64,000 nucleotides of DNA from Zantedeschia hybrid cultivar (GCA_030544215.1 JARZZO010000011.1:4140001-4204000), one strand, 5' to 3'; shown: positions 1 through 13,531, counted from the first letter of the stretch. A program made the numbers and translations. Notes: generated from the sequence alone by a model not told the origin.

Positions 1-2033
1 CTTTTAAACACGCCATTCAAACTCGGCTCAATTAGATACTCGATGAGTTCAAGCCGAATTCGCGAGCTCATGAGCCCAGTTTACCCTGCAAATGAACAGA
101 ACGCGGCCAGAGGTACTAATGTTTTAATTTCATTAATTAGGGAAGCCCACTAGGCCCACCCAGTCCATTAGCCCGATACACTACTTGGCCCGAGACTTGC
201 TCGCGCCCAGTTGCGTGGCCGCGTAGGCCATCGGAGCAAGGGAGGCCATTGTACTAATCTGCAAAACCCAAACCCTATTTAGTGCACCTCCCCGACGGTA
301 ACCAGCAACCCCCCTCCCGCCTACCCATCCTACTATTTAAAATTTAATCTGCTCAATATATTCTTTACATAATGTAATAACGTTATCTATCCTATAATAT
401 TATTTTTATTGCTTTAAACTTATTTCCTTTTTGAAGACAGGTGTGCTTTATTCACTAGCTGAATACTCAAACAAGCTCCTAATGAGTATTTAAATGAGTA
501 CCTAATGAGCTCTTCATGAGTTCTTAGCAAATATGTAAACGAGTATTTAATCGAACATACTATGTTCTTTAAAAACCTCTGCTTGTAGGATTGAGTGAAG
601 AGAGCCCCGCGTGGGAAGCATCAAATGATTCAAATCCATCAAGTTCTTATTGGGAACACATCAAAATAGTATAAACAGATGATAATAAAATACCTTGCAA
701 CCCTGCACAAACAAATCCTTCATAATATTTGTCACAGTTGCCTGCCGATCGAGGGTTTCCTCAGAGATATCCACACGTGCCAGTCCGGCAGGCAACACTC
801 ACCGCTTGTTTAAGTGTCAGTGGCGCCTGCAAGTGGAAGCAGCATATGAATAGAAGAAAAATATTTTGTCGCAAGGTTTTGTAATTTTAGATGGGTCAAT
901 CTGAATTTGAACTAGACTAATTCGATAGTTGGGTTAATTTGAACTGGACTAAGTTAAGATTGTTGAATTAAGGTTGAGAGATCTTTCAACCCAACTTTAT
1001 GGATTGGATTTGGTTGAGGCTTGGCCAATCCAACTTAGCTCGACTCTAACATTAATATATAAATGATAATTTATATCATTAAAATGTGTTTGATTTAATT
1101 TTATATTATTAAATAAAATTTTAATTATAACATGAACAAAAAATTCTAAAATAGTAGTTGTCATGTACTTATGCTTGTATCTTTTTTTTCTAGTTACTTA
1201 ATTTGTTGACATAGATAGATAAATTCATTCATCTTTTCTAAGTAGAATGTTAGCAGTAAGAAAGCAAAGTTATAAAAAAAACCAAGAAAGTATTAAGAAT
1301 ATAATTTGAATCAATCTAATCTAACGTGATGGAAGTTGGGTTATATGAGTTGAGTTGGATTAAGATGTTGTTAGATGGATTGGATTAAGATTGAGAGACT
1401 ATTGGCACCAATTAGATTAGGGTTGACCCAGCCTGGCTTAACCGAATCAAAATTGCAGTGCTACCTATAATTGTCGTCTGACCGGAGAGATAGAATGACG
1501 TCTACTATATTGCGTTTTCAATGGCCCATGCCGTATGCAGGAAGTACTTCTCTAAATGGCTTGGGTTGCGTGCGTTGTCTAAAAGAGTTATACTTGACCT
1601 TCAATATTGTATCAAGGATCTGTACAGTGAAATAACAAAAAAAAAATATTTTTTATTTTCTTAAGTGATCCCAAAGTGTCCAACATGTCCGTACATATTA
1701 TTTGGTGGTAGAAGTTGGGCCGGCCCATCATTCGAACAAGCTGGGCTGGGCTGGGAATGGGACAGGAGTTCACCTTTTCATCCAAATAGCCTTGTCTTAC
1801 TGTTCGATTTATGATTTGGACACTAAACCTGCCAACCTCCCAATTCATCCTCGAACTAACCCACATCATATTAGCATGAAAACCAACTCATTACAAATCA
1901 ATCACATCATGTAAATAAAAGATAGACGTATGAACACATATTTTGGAGAAGTTTTTAGTTACAAATATGAAGAGTGGAAAATAAAAATAATTGAAGCCGA
2001 AGATACTCCTTCCTTAGTTATGTTACTAGCTAT
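1..2033. other. Intergenic, AT-rich, with transposon-like debris
   Basis: No complete gene is visible. From about 893 to 1429 a stretch rich in TTGGGTTGGATT-like words starts with GGGTCAA and ends with its inverse, TTGACCC, so it may be a decayed non-autonomous DNA element. Around 440-560 words such as GAGTATTTAA and GAGCTC recur. On the minus strand at 797-694 there is a short open stretch flanked by possible AG and GT splice signals; it reads like protein but I cannot assign it to a family. Confidence 0.5.
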
Positions 2034-2364
2034 AAGGTTTGCCGACTCGTTGATCCAGATCGGGTTGGATCTTCTTAGATATGATACGATATTGATCCGA
2101 TTCAGATCGACTCGCATGAGTTGCACGAGTCAACTAATAATTTTGTTAAAAAAAATTAAAAATAACAAATTAAGTTATATTTTAGAAAAAGATACTCTAT
2201 TAATTTATATAGAAATACAATTTTACTTATCAAATGAGTAAAATTTAATTTAAAATACGTCATTATGTATGTATAACTATACTGAGATGGTACGATCAGG
2301 TCAATCCAAATACGAGTCGACTCATACGAATAGGCCCGGTCCAATATGATACGGCAAACCTTAG
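2034..2364. mobile_element. MITE with 11-bp terminal inverted repeats
   Basis: The left end reads AAGGTTTGCCG (2034-2044) and the right end carries its inverse, CGGCAAACCTT (2352-2362), followed by AG. The 8-bp word CTAGCTAT sits directly outside both ends (2026-2033 and 2365-2372), as expected for a target-site duplication. The 331-bp length and lack of coding capacity fit a non-autonomous element; an 8-bp duplication suggests hAT. The left TIR lacks two terminal bases present at the right end, so the exact boundary is uncertain by 2 bp. Confidence 0.65.
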
Positions 2365-2847
2365 CTAGCTATGACCCTTTTAGATGAAACTCGAGTATAT
2401 TTTCGTAATCATTACAATTTATTGTTTTCGAGTTGAGTAGGATTAATGATAAAACATTCCTTTACATGGCATTAAAAGATAATATTCTTTCTCATCTCAT
2501 TTAATGGTCCAAAGGGAAAAGAAAAAGAGGATATATATAATGGTCTTCCCCGATCAAATATCACATGTTAACAATGAATATTTAACCAAAACATGTACAC
2601 AATGTTAGTAATGATAAAAGATTGGGGAAAAAACGGAAATGTGGGTCAAAGATTAATATAGGTAACCCTGGCAATTGGAATCTTATTCTCATTTCTTTCT
2701 CATACGTTGTTGCACCATATTTCCTTTCAAACAAGAACAGCGACATGGATTCATTAAAAGTACTTGCTAGAAGTACACAGAAAGCCTACACAAACTAGAA
2801 GAAAGATGGCTGCAGATAACCTCATACAAGCGCGCGACATGAGCATG
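2365..2847. other. Intergenic, 3' flank of the SAUR gene
   Basis: This AT-rich DNA follows the 3' end of the minus-strand SAUR gene, so it probably includes that gene's 3' UTR. Nothing else is recognisable. Confidence 0.5.
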
Positions 2848-3533
2848 TCATTCTTCTGCATCCATGAAGTTTTCTTCTGCATGAACCCATAAAGAGAAGA
2901 GATAGAAAACCATTAGTAAAGTATATGAAAAGAATAAAAACGATATTATATGTATTCATGTATGTAAATATCTATATACACATACATGCAAACAAAGGTT
3001 GTGAGTCATATCAATCACATATATATAGTTCTAAACTAAACTGGATTAGCACATCAAGATAATAGAAACACAAGTTTGTAAAGGAATTTACCTATGTCGA
3101 TGAGACCCTTCTTATGTCGCTCCATGCTTTGGAGGATGTATTTAAAGGTCTCTATCTCACAAGGGAATGTGAGGGCACCCTCGTGATCAAACCCAAATTC
3201 TTCCTCTGTCTTCTTTAGAAGCTCCTTGAACACTGGATGCCCAAGATAGCCAGTTGGTATTACGAACCTTCGATGCTCTTGCCCAACATAGACTGCCAAG
3301 TATCCTTTTGGGACATCCGGTGGCAACTCCAGTCTCTGGGAGTTCTCATCATCGGAATCAGAGGCTATGGCTACCCTCTTCAAGCGCTTACCAATCACTG
3401 GTGATATGCCAGAGGGGATGTCGTCGTCGTCGTCCCCTCTAGGGCTGACTGCAAGTGAGTGCCATTTGTGGAGCATCTCCCTCAACCGGACGACCTGCCA
3501 GATCCCAGTCACCTTACCACCCTCCTCACCCAT
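2848..3533 (-). CDS. SAUR family auxin-responsive protein, two exons
   Basis: Small auxin-up RNA protein. The family includes regulators of plasma-membrane H+-ATPase-driven cell expansion. Exon 1 is 3533-3092 and exon 2 is 2876-2848, joined across a 215-bp intron with GT (donor after ATCGACATAG) and AG (after TTCATGC) borders, giving 156 aa. The SAUR domain covers roughly residues 68-140, with the recognisable LPPDVPKGYLAVYVG and HPVFKELL segments. The N-terminal part has an acidic DDDDD run and a basic KRLKR patch. The spliced C-terminus ends IEENFMDAEE, an ending I associate with SAURs. Without splicing the frame would run a few residues into the intron and stop. Most SAUR genes have no intron, so the 29-nt last exon is unusual. 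The first Met is followed at once by good family sequence. No close neighbour gene. Confidence 0.88.
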
Positions 3534-5807
3534 CGTTCTTGGGAGGCCGCCTTAATATATAATATTGATGAACACAGTTAGAGCTTCAAGTGGGAGTAAG
3601 AGTTGTGATCACTACATCTTCCACTCCATCGTCTTAGCTGCATGTCATATGTGCACATTCAAAGGTTTAAGGGAAACTAAAGTGCAATGATTTCAAAGAA
3701 ATAATTTGCAGCTAATAGATAGATAGGACAAGTTTATGTTTGTCAATGCTTAGGCTCTAAGATGTAGCCATGCATGCTTATTAAGCTCAGAAAAGAAAGC
3801 TTTAAGTCTCTCTTAACAGAAAAGAAGAAGATTCACAAAGACAAGTGCTTCGTAGGATAGCCAATGCATTCATGTTAAGTTTAAATGATTAAAGAGAAGA
3901 AAATGCATTATCAAAACTTGGAGTAGAAATACATATATATATAGCTAGGTAGTAGATAGATAGATGGACACACATGCATACGTAGAGTTTCCTAGTTCAA
4001 AATTTGAGGATATTATGCTCCCAAAGTGAAGCTCATTAATCTAAACTACTTATAATGAGAAGCATTAATGTGATCACCATGTGGGGATGATAAAAAATTG
4101 CTTTTAAGAAAATTTCTAAGCTAAGAAAATCAAAATAAATTATTAAATAGATATAGAATTATTATCAATTTTTATTTATATAGCCGATTTCAATTACTAG
4201 TGTAAATATACAAAATTCTATACCAAAATAGTTTAGATATATAAAAGGATCTTGACTATTTAAAGGTAGGTAATTTAATGATAAATAAAATTACCACATT
4301 GAAATTTATCACATTTCTATTTTTTTTTTGGTAAATCATGAATTATTTGAAAAAAATATTGATATGATGAAAAAGATTGGTTGAATTATTGAACAATGCA
4401 CAAATTGATTTGAACAAATATGATAACTAATGAGTCTGACCATTAGGTGGCCCAAGAAACAAGGTAGACGATGATGAAGAAAGATCTTAAAGATTGCTAA
4501 TTTGCATTCCATGAGGCTGTGACAAGTTTTATGCTAATTGACATGGATGTATAGCTCTGTTTTTTATTTAATAACCCTTTCAGATTCACACATTTGGAGA
4601 ATTTCTTATCACTTTAGACGAAGAATAACGTCCAATAAAAATATTGTTGAAATTTTATCATTTCAAACATCCGAGTACGAACTCATTCAGCACAATCTTC
4701 CATTCCAAAATGTAATTGACCTTTAGTGATTTTTTTTTTTTAATTTCTGTAATGCTGTTTTGTTGTATTCATTGGTAGGAACCCCTAGGAGAAATTTTTG
4801 TTGGAAGAAATACTAAATATAGTATGATAAAAATCATGTAAGCTTCGATAAGATGAGCAGCATAGCATCCACATTTCTCTAGGCATTTTCACACATAATT
4901 CATGGATTATGAGATCCATTGATCTCAAAGGAGTTTCCCATTTAATTGATCAAGATCCATGAGACCCATGCATTGATCTCAAAATTATGACATCTAAGTA
5001 AAGATCGATATATATAGATCAACATCTCCCGCAATATGGTTCGAACACATGTATATGGATCTGCACATTACCATAACCATCGGTATCCATGGCAGATCGA
5101 TATAGAATGTAACCGATAGGAAAGAAAAGCGCAAAAAACATCAAGAACATATATGGTAGAGCAATCCAATTAAGATATAAAAGTAATAGCAATGCAAGAT
5201 GGAAGCAAATGCAGAGAAAAAAAAAGCTAGAACCAGGATCTTAAAGATCCTTTAAAGAAAAAAAATGAAAGGCCAAAGAACTACACTAGATGCATGTGAG
5301 ATTGTGAGGATCCGAACTCACCTGTTCTTGGAAGGAAATCGATGTGGCCATCATGCGAAGGATGGAGGAGGAGAAGGAAGGAGCACCACAATGGTGAGAG
5401 GAAAAGATCACAAGTTCCTAGAGAGAGAGAGATTAGAGGGCCTCCTCCATTTGAATTGAGAGATGATGGCAAAAAAAATTAAAAAAGAGAGATCCCGTTA
5501 GAGATGTTCGTCCATTTCTGACCTTGGTAATGATCTCAAATCTCCTCTTTGTTCCTCTGCAGGTGCATCTCCCTTCGGTTATTCGTCGGGTGGAGAGCAT
5601 CTGGGAGGAAAGTAACAGAGGAAAGGAGACGGAAAGAGATTAGTTTGAACTAATAATTCTTACTGGAGAGAGAGGGGGCGGGGAGAAAGGAGGAGGCCTT
5701 CTTTACCTAGAGGGGAGGGGCGTGAGGCAAGGAGGCCCTGCCACGTCTACGTTTCCAAGCTTTCCCAGGTTCCAACACCCCCTCACCTCGAACCTTAATA
5801 TTTTTTT
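3534..5807. other. Intergenic, SAUR upstream region
   Basis: Mostly AT-rich. The first several hundred bases are the likely promoter of the minus-strand SAUR gene. Short GATA and TA microsatellites occur near 3930-3965. A more GC-rich stretch at 5265-5730 has small open frames on both strands but none resembles a known protein. Confidence 0.4.
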
Positions 5808-6204
5808 GGGTTGTTTACGTATGTACCCCTCAAGAGCACCATATTTGCCTATGTACCCCCAATGCTCACATATTGTGATAAATACTCCTGCAATCTTCAA
5901 AATGTTACATTTATATTCCTCAATCTAATGGTTTGACATAAATACTCTTAAATTCACCAATATTTTACATATATACCCCTAAATATACTAAAATCCTACA
6001 TTTTGTACCCCGATACATCCAACGATGTCATGATTTGTGCAATGTTCCTGACATATTTGATTGAAATTAACTTAGGTTTGACGGGAGGGACATAAATGCA
6101 ATATTTTGAAGATTGCAAGGGTATTGATGATAATATGTGAGAATTGAGGATATACATGTAATTACGATATTTTTAAAGGATGCACATGCAAAAAAACCCT
6201 ATTT
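5808..6204. mobile_element. Foldback/Mutator-like MITE with long inverted repeats
   Basis: The first ~130 bp (from GGGTTGTTTACG at 5808) and the last ~130 bp (ending GCAAAAAAACCCT near 6204) are imperfect inverse copies. Both arms contain CTCACATATT and GCAATCTTCAAAAT when read inward. Long terminal inverted repeats with a short unique centre fit a Mutator-like non-autonomous element or a foldback transposon. The flanks are T/A homopolymers, so the target duplication cannot be read securely. No coding capacity. Confidence 0.6.
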
Positions 6205-7237
6205 TTTAAAACAAGTATTTAGGGGGTTGCCATCCTTATTTGTTCTTGTATTTTTATTCTCACATCTCTCTCTCTCACGAAAATAGCTCAAAATAGATAA
6301 ATGTTGCACGTCAGTAACTACGGGCTGGTCGTCCGGCGTCGTCAGCAGGTGCCTCACCTGCAAATGGCAATTATATATAACGTACCCAACGAGGAAGAAG
6401 CAGCTAGCTAGCAGAAGGGGAAAAAATGGCGGTGGATATTCTGATCGAAGAGATCGTACACAGAGAAATAATTTGTAACATGTGAGAAGCATAAGCAAAT
6501 GAAAATTTAATGGTTGATTATATATAGTTGTCTCTGTCCAGTGTTTCCAATTGAATTCATGAACTTTGCTGCATCCGGCAAATATAAAGTCGTTGGGGTA
6601 AAGGTTCTCGTTTTAAATCTTTAATTTAACTATTTTAAACAAAAAATAAATCATTTAATTTTTAATATTTTTTAAATAAGCTCGCAAGTACGAAGAGAAG
6701 GAGAGATAGACTCTAAAAGAAGGGGACGGTGGCTGTGTTCCTAGTCCCACGGTCAAAAACCATAGTTAGTTAAGTATGGTGAGGGTATTATAGGGCAAAA
6801 ATATGTTGGGATATAATTTGATTTAGAATTTGAATGAGATGATAAAAATTCAGTCAAACAATTAAAAGCATAACAAAGAATAGGTAATATATATATACTT
6901 TTTTTATAAATACTTTTTCAAAAGGTTAAAAACAATATAATCATATAATAAGTAATCATTAACCAAATTATGAGTTTTCGTCAATGAAAAAGTGAGTTTT
7001 TTTATCATATATTTTACATTCTGTGGTATTTAAGTTGTAAAAGTCTTATTTTAATTCAATAGCATAGTATATTAAATGAAAATATTAAAATAATTTTAAT
7101 TCCTAAATAAAATAGTTGGTGTAAAAAAAATGAGTATTTTTTCCAATCTTTTGATTCTGTTCGGCATATGGGAGTTTTATTTAAAAATTAAAAAAATACG
7201 TGAATGATATGTAAACTATATGTGTATATAATTAGCA

Positions 7238-7278
<41 letters not shown>

Positions 7279-10200
7279 AAGAAAAGCCTGCCATAGTCAA
7301 AAGAATACTATCTTTTACCCGGCCTTCTTTATTTTCTTGTGTAGGTTGAAGTAGGAGGTGAAGGTCTCTTGAAACCTTCACTATTAGTGGGGCAAAATTA
7401 TCCGTTCTCGGGTTTGCGGCCTTAGTGGGTCGAGCCCTATGGTTCTTTCTGGACGTTATCCACCGTCCGTCGCCCAGTTGGGCTTCCATAGCTGGTCCAT
7501 TGGACTACCGTGAGCGCTCCTAATAGTCGGCCCATCAGGCCACTGAGGCTGGCCAACGCTTTTGGACCCAAGGTTTGAGGGACCTCCCGCGCTCTTGGGT
7601 GGCAAATTGGTTTGAGTAATATTTGCTGACCAGTTAATGTCTTAACTGCTGTACGAGTGATTTTTTTAAAAAAAAAAATAAAACTCTAGGATGTGGGAGC
7701 AGCCCTAAAAAGGTCATCCGTACAGTCTGATCCTTGATTGGATGATTTTAAAAAAATAAAAAAAATGCACAGGATGCAATCCCACAACACTGCACTGCTG
7801 TGCAGCAGGTATTACTAGATCAGTTTTGCACCAAACTTTGGGAGGTTGGTCCATTTCATTTCTGGGCTTGATTGATGGATCCATCATCACAAATAATTTT
7901 CAGATGAAGTTTATAAAAAAAAAGGTAGGCGTGGTTTTGGGATAACCCATTTATTAACTTTTATTAGAGTCTGACTAGTGTTGAAGACACCTTAAATGGA
8001 AAAAGAAATAGAAAATCATAGTTTCTCTTCCGTTTTCAAAACCCAGTTGATCTAAAGCGAGATCTCCATATGGCTCAGCTGCAGCTTCTCAAATCCGAAA
8101 TTGGAGGAGGCGAGAAAAGTTTGCCTCCCTCCTCTCAAAGAAGGCTCTGTACTGGTAATAGTTTTAGGTCAAATGATGAACATACGCTCAAGGTAAGGTA
8201 AATTTACAATTTTTTGAAAAAAATAGGATTTAGTTAGACTTTTCTTATTTCAACGCATTTTTATGAATCACCCATAATTTACTAAATTAGTGTATAGAAT
8301 CTTCACAAAAGCTAAGGGTTTTTGATCTTCAATCCTCCGAAATTTTTTGATATTACAAATAAATTCTCTTAATCAGATTATTTACAAATAAATCGTCACA
8401 ATGTCAACTTTCTTAAAAAACTCTTTTGATGAGTTTTTTTGTAAGACTCTTAGGGACTTTTTTGTAATACTTTGGAGCCTTACACCAATTCAGGGGGGAT
8501 TGTGAGGACTTACAAATAAATAGCTGAATTAGAGAGACCTTTTTCTAATTACACTATATTTTCAAAAAATAAAATAAAATTATATCTTCTCAAGAATGAG
8601 GCCTGGTTGATTGTGGCCTTTGATTGGTTATGGTGTGTTGAGCCCAAAATGAGGTATCTGACCATAACTAATGAGCGTTGCTGATGACCCATGTTTTGAA
8701 AGGGCAACCCATTCCTCTCCACTTCCCAACACCGAGTCTCATAAAGGACTGAGCCCACCCATCACTCTCCAAGTAGAAAAGGCGACCCATTTGCTTGTCC
8801 AGCATAGGCAAACCTATCAAGGTGGGCGCCGCCCTGATGTGGAAAGAGTGGAGTGGGAAGCCACAGGCGACCTTGGAAGATTACGGCACACCCTGCTCGG
8901 GTTCTTTATTTCGAAAATGTCACTCTTTGTCAACATGTATTGGAGGTCCTTGGATTCAAGCTTCCACTTGTTGCATGTTTTCATACTACCTTTTTCCTTT
9001 GGGTGTATCTTTTTTCAGATTTTACAATTTTCTAAGACCCTATGTTAGTCGCTGCAATTTTCATAGTTACATTTGAATTCCATGTAATCTTTGGACCTTC
9101 CTTAAAAAACTTCTCTTTAATTTGTTAGGAGTTTAAAGTAAATATGAAGAGTAAAGGTATTGATACGAAATATCAAAAGATTACGGGGACTAAAAAATAT
9201 AAAATAAACCTTTTTTTTTTCTTCTGTTCGGTAATGTCTACACCATATACGTAGTGGGTGATATGTATAGTTAATGGAAGTTGGATGGCTTCTTACAAAA
9301 TTTGAAGCGTGTGAATGAACTGAAGAGTCTTTGAGTACAGATAGAACTAATATTAACGATCGCAGGCTTGCGAGTATAATTAGTTAACACGATGTGGGTT
9401 ACCACCTACTTTATACTACTCTACCAGTAAGGCCAAATATGAGAGTACGTATATTAATACGCTTGTTTGATGCAGCAGTTCGGCTCCTTTCGTCTTCAGT
9501 TAGCAACACTGCATGGCTGTTTGGCAGGTGCATCTACCTTGAAGAAGCCCAAAAACTAATCGATTACAAGAGAGTTTGACGTAACTGTTAATGAATAAAC
9601 TCTCTCTCTCTCTCTCTCTCTTTTCATGAACACACAGTCACACACAGACAGGAAGGGCCAATCCATTGATAGCTTTCTAGAGCACATGAAAAATACTAGG
9701 TAGATCGGAAATGTTTCTCATTTTCTTCGTCTAGCTGATGTAGGCGCATAGGATAGGTTCTCATCATTAACCACTTTTCAGTAATTTTGCAAATAAGTCC
9801 TTCAACTTGTGTCATTTCTTTAAGGGGGTAAAAAAATTAGGCAAGATCTCCCATCATGCTAGCACTGTTCGAGCACATATGAAAGCAGAGTTTTACTTAC
9901 TGTGCAGCATAGTATGACAGTGCAATAGGGAGGAAAACTTGCGATTTTTTTTTTTTCTCTAATAGGTCCCATCACCTACAGGATGACCACAAACATCTAA
10001 AACCATCAAAAGTTGAACTCCGTTGAACAGTGAAAAATATTTCTAATAGACCAAGTCTAATAATAAATTTTTAATAGTTTTTATTTTTGTAGATCGTCCG
10101 ATGGAAGTTTGGCAAGTATGAACATGCGGAGCCTGCATACTAGATGTGACCTAAAGAATTTTCAAAATATTTTTTTAAATTGTATCGTCAGACGGTGCAG

Positions 10201-11680
10201 CGCAAGGCAATGTAACAAATAAAACCTAGAAGCTTGAGCCTAATTGTCAACAAGTGTATATTTCTAGGAAATACTTACCACAATGTCTCAAGACACTATA
10301 ACTACAACGGTCCTTTGATCGAACAATTGCACGCCAAATAGCCACCACACTGTCATAAGGGGATGCAATGTGCCTTAAGAGGCGACTGCCAATTAGACAG
10401 CAGTTGCTGCAGCAAGTATTTCTCATTCTCCAAGTATACATTGTTGAAGGCACAGGGTTGCATCCACCCCACAAATGGGCCTAAAGATGGCACCAGTCTT
10501 TAACCATGAATAATACTTGCTGCACATCTGCACCATTCCTTAAGTAATGTCCGGTCAGTATGATCTACTGGTATAATTTTCTTTTTTAACTAAAATCTCA
10601 GAAGAAGAGGTTCATCTATATTATTATTATTTTTTATAGATCGTGTCTTCCTGTGATCTAACGGCTTGAATCGCACAGGAACGCTATCTGACAGCGCTTG
10701 GGGGGTAGTGCGAAGGTATTACTTCCTCCCTTAGCCGTGATGGTCCTATCCATCGTGGGCCAGACGTCAAAAAGGACCTGTCGGAGGTGGGCCTAGGGAA
10801 CACTGCGGCGAATGGACTGCAACTGCACGGTCACCCATCCATTCCCTATCCTATGCCAACTTGAAAATTTAAAGGTCCAATGGGGTACTGGGAACACTAT
10901 GAGGGCCCAACAAAACCAAGGACAAAGTGAGCGGGCCTGCCGCAGGACCATGGCCCGTGCGCGTCGTTAGTGGGGGCCCGCAAATTCTCCCAGATTCTTT
11001 GCTCACGTGGACACAGTTTCGCTTATCTGGCAGCACCGTGTGACGGTGGAATCATACGTCAGCCTTTCTCGACGTTTTATGATGTTGCCGCGTCAACATG
11101 CGACCTCAGGTAAACAGAAGACTTCTCGGGGGTCACTTGATTTGACGTAAAATAGGTGAACTTTGTAAATTAAAAATATTTTGAGTTAAAACATTGTAAG
11201 ATACAATCTACATATTGTGCTTTACTACTGTTACTATTTCTAGGCTTTTTAAAATGTTCAGTTCAGAGTTCAATCATGAAGAAAATTTACTGATTCTCCG
11301 ACTGTTTAAAAATTTTAGAATATGGGAGAATCTCTATATGCGAGCATGTGCCACACGCCGTTCTTAGGAGGACTAAGGCACGCCATTATTAGGGGGACTA
11401 GCACAAAATTCAAAGAATATAATGATTATGATTAAAATCTCATTTGAATGTAAAACGAATACATGGATTCATGGGCTCTTACACGCACTATATCGGGATT
11501 CTTCCATAGGTTTGATCTGTAGTTGCATTCCTAAAGACAATCTTCGCTTATATTATTAGGTTAACTTAATTTAATCCATTCACTAGGTATGTGGGGAGAA
11601 GTAAATTTAGGTCAGGTTGATCTAACTTACAGTTACTTTTTGTGGAAGTACTTGAACTTTGAAAATCATTTATGTAGTAT
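6205..11680. other. Intergenic, no gene recognised
   Basis: AT-rich spacer with several homopolymer runs. It contains a (GA)n microsatellite at about 7241-7272 and a (CT)n run at 9601-9622. The segment 10640-11120 is noticeably more GC-rich and includes a CACGTGG word but no convincing coding frame. Small open frames in this region lack family resemblance or codon signal. Confidence 0.4.
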
Positions 11681-12067
11681 TTTACTTGTGTTTTACTTTC
11701 TAACTAAAAGCTACAAGCTAAAGGTTCCAAGATTAGAGAAAAAATGAGGTTATTATGAAAGAGTCGACATTTGTAATAAATCAAAATTAATTATAATCTC
11801 CCTCCCTGAATTAATTTTAGGTGAGAAGAGGAGGCCAAAAATGCGTTTCAAGTAGAAGTTTTGTCAAACATGCTTTACTTGAATTTTTGGCTTCTAACCA
11901 AAAGTTATAAGATGAAGCGTCCACTATTGAAGTAAAGTGAGATTGTTACGAAAGAGTTAACTTTTGTAATAAATTAAAATTAATTATACTATCTCTCCCT
12001 CAAGTCATTCCATGTGAGAAGTGGAAGCCACAAATAACTTTCAAGTAAAAGTTTTATCAAACATGCC
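11681..12067. repeat. Tandem pair of a ~193-bp MITE-like unit
   Basis: Two adjacent degenerate copies (11681-11873 and 11874-12067) share the order TTTACTTG, TCTAAC(T/C)AAAAG, AAATTAATTATA and TTTT(G/A)TCAAACATGCC. Reverse-complemented, the unit aligns by eye with the MITE at 40539-40835: both start near TGTTTG(A/G)CAAAA and share AATTTTGATT and ACAAA(A/T)GTC further in. This is probably a tandem insertion of one Tourist-like family. Confidence 0.55.
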
Positions 12068-13190
12068 CTTAAGTTAGTTGAAATACTTGCATGAGTTCTT
12101 TGACTTAAAATCATTTAAGTTGAATTCAGTAAACTTCAATGATTTTGAGGTTCCCAAATAGACCTCAACTCCATCCAGCCTTACTCTTTGTGGTAAAATC
12201 ATTTACAGGCATCTTCAGTGGATGCAATGAGCTTAGCAGAGAGAAGTATGGATATTTTTGACAATCTCTTCCTTGACAGACCAAAAGTATAATTACAAAA
12301 TTACATTTCCCTTTCTAATATGCTATTGTTGCAGTGACCTCTTTCGGGTGGCCCTATTCATCTAGAAATTAAAAATGGTGCTTACACAACAGTTGAATCT
12401 TCTTCATGAGTTTTAGATATATCGGTCATATTCATAATTGTTATCGATATCGAAATGAAGATGACCATTTGAAGATGTTGCCATGCAGACACACTCGTTT
12501 TATGAAGGTCTTCATGTATCCTGTAGGGATGTAGCCGAGTCCTCAAAATTGCCTTTGGTACTAGTTAGTTTACCAGTGCATCTTCAACTAATGCAGGCAT
12601 AGAGCCTGATCGTTTGAGCTTCAAACTAGAGCATATATGGATGGGCATGGATGATGTCATATGTTGTTAAGAGGTGATCAGGTACCATACGATCCCTTGT
12701 CTAATTCTCTTTGCACTCCTTGTCACCTTGTGTAACAGTACTCTTTTGATGCATGCAAGAAACATTGAAAGAAGACAAAAAGGATGACACCAACGATTAC
12801 GAATGACACTTCAAAACTTACTTGTGAAAAGGACAAGGGAACGGCAAGAAAATTGTCCAAATCTGAAAATCCCTACAAACCCTACTTCTAGAGTTATTAA
12901 TCCTAAGATTCAGGTTTGTGTTTCTAAAATCTCAGGCTATAGAAAACAAGAGCATCTTGATGCACTTGTTCCAAAAAAAAAAAACTTTCGAATCTTTGCC
13001 TGAGGATGGTGTATATTAGCCTGTTGATCATCATGGTATTAAATGATGCCCTCAAATAGTCTTTGAAAGTCTCTGATAATAGGATAGCTAGCTTAATTCA
13101 AAAGAGCATCCCTGCTCACACCGAGTTCTCATGCCTAAAAGTGTTGTTCATGATATCATCCATAGTACAAATGGTACACTAGATGTTGCT

Positions 13191-13531
13191 GTAGAAACTT
13201 AGGACTCCGGAGAAAATGAAGCTCTCTCTCTCTCTCTCTCTCTCTTGATAGTCTCTCTCGAAGAGAGAGAGAGAGAGAGAGAGAGGCGAAATCAATTTTA
13301 TTCCACTTGGAAAGAGAATGCATACTCTTCCCTGACGCCTCCTCCGCATGCTTGACATCCATGGTGATGAGTCGGTCCCCTAAGGATTAGCACATTTTAT
13401 AGAGGTGAGAACTCTCTAGCAAACCCCCTAATTCTAATTTCCAATCAAACTTTCTAAGCACCGTGTCCCTCCAATCCTCCTCGTGGCCATCCCAATCTAT
13501 GTTAGATTGCAAGCCACCAACACATAACATT
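13191..13531. repeat. Dispersed direct repeat, copy 1
   Basis: This segment matches 15026-15340 in the same orientation with many substitutions. Shared landmarks in order are GTAGAAA, the GGAGA.AATGAAG word, a GA-rich stretch, TATTCCACTT, CTTGACATCCAT, GATGAG, CTCTAGCAA.C and AAGCCACCAA. It could be a decayed LTR, but no primer-binding site or retrotransposon domain was found between the copies. Confidence 0.55.

Noticed and set aside
1930..2241. Open frame of 103 codons on the plus strand
   Set aside because: It runs into the MITE at 2034-2364 and has no domain.
8671..9048. Open frame of 125 codons on the plus strand
   Set aside because: The composition is not protein-like, there is no family signal, and overlapping frames are equally open.
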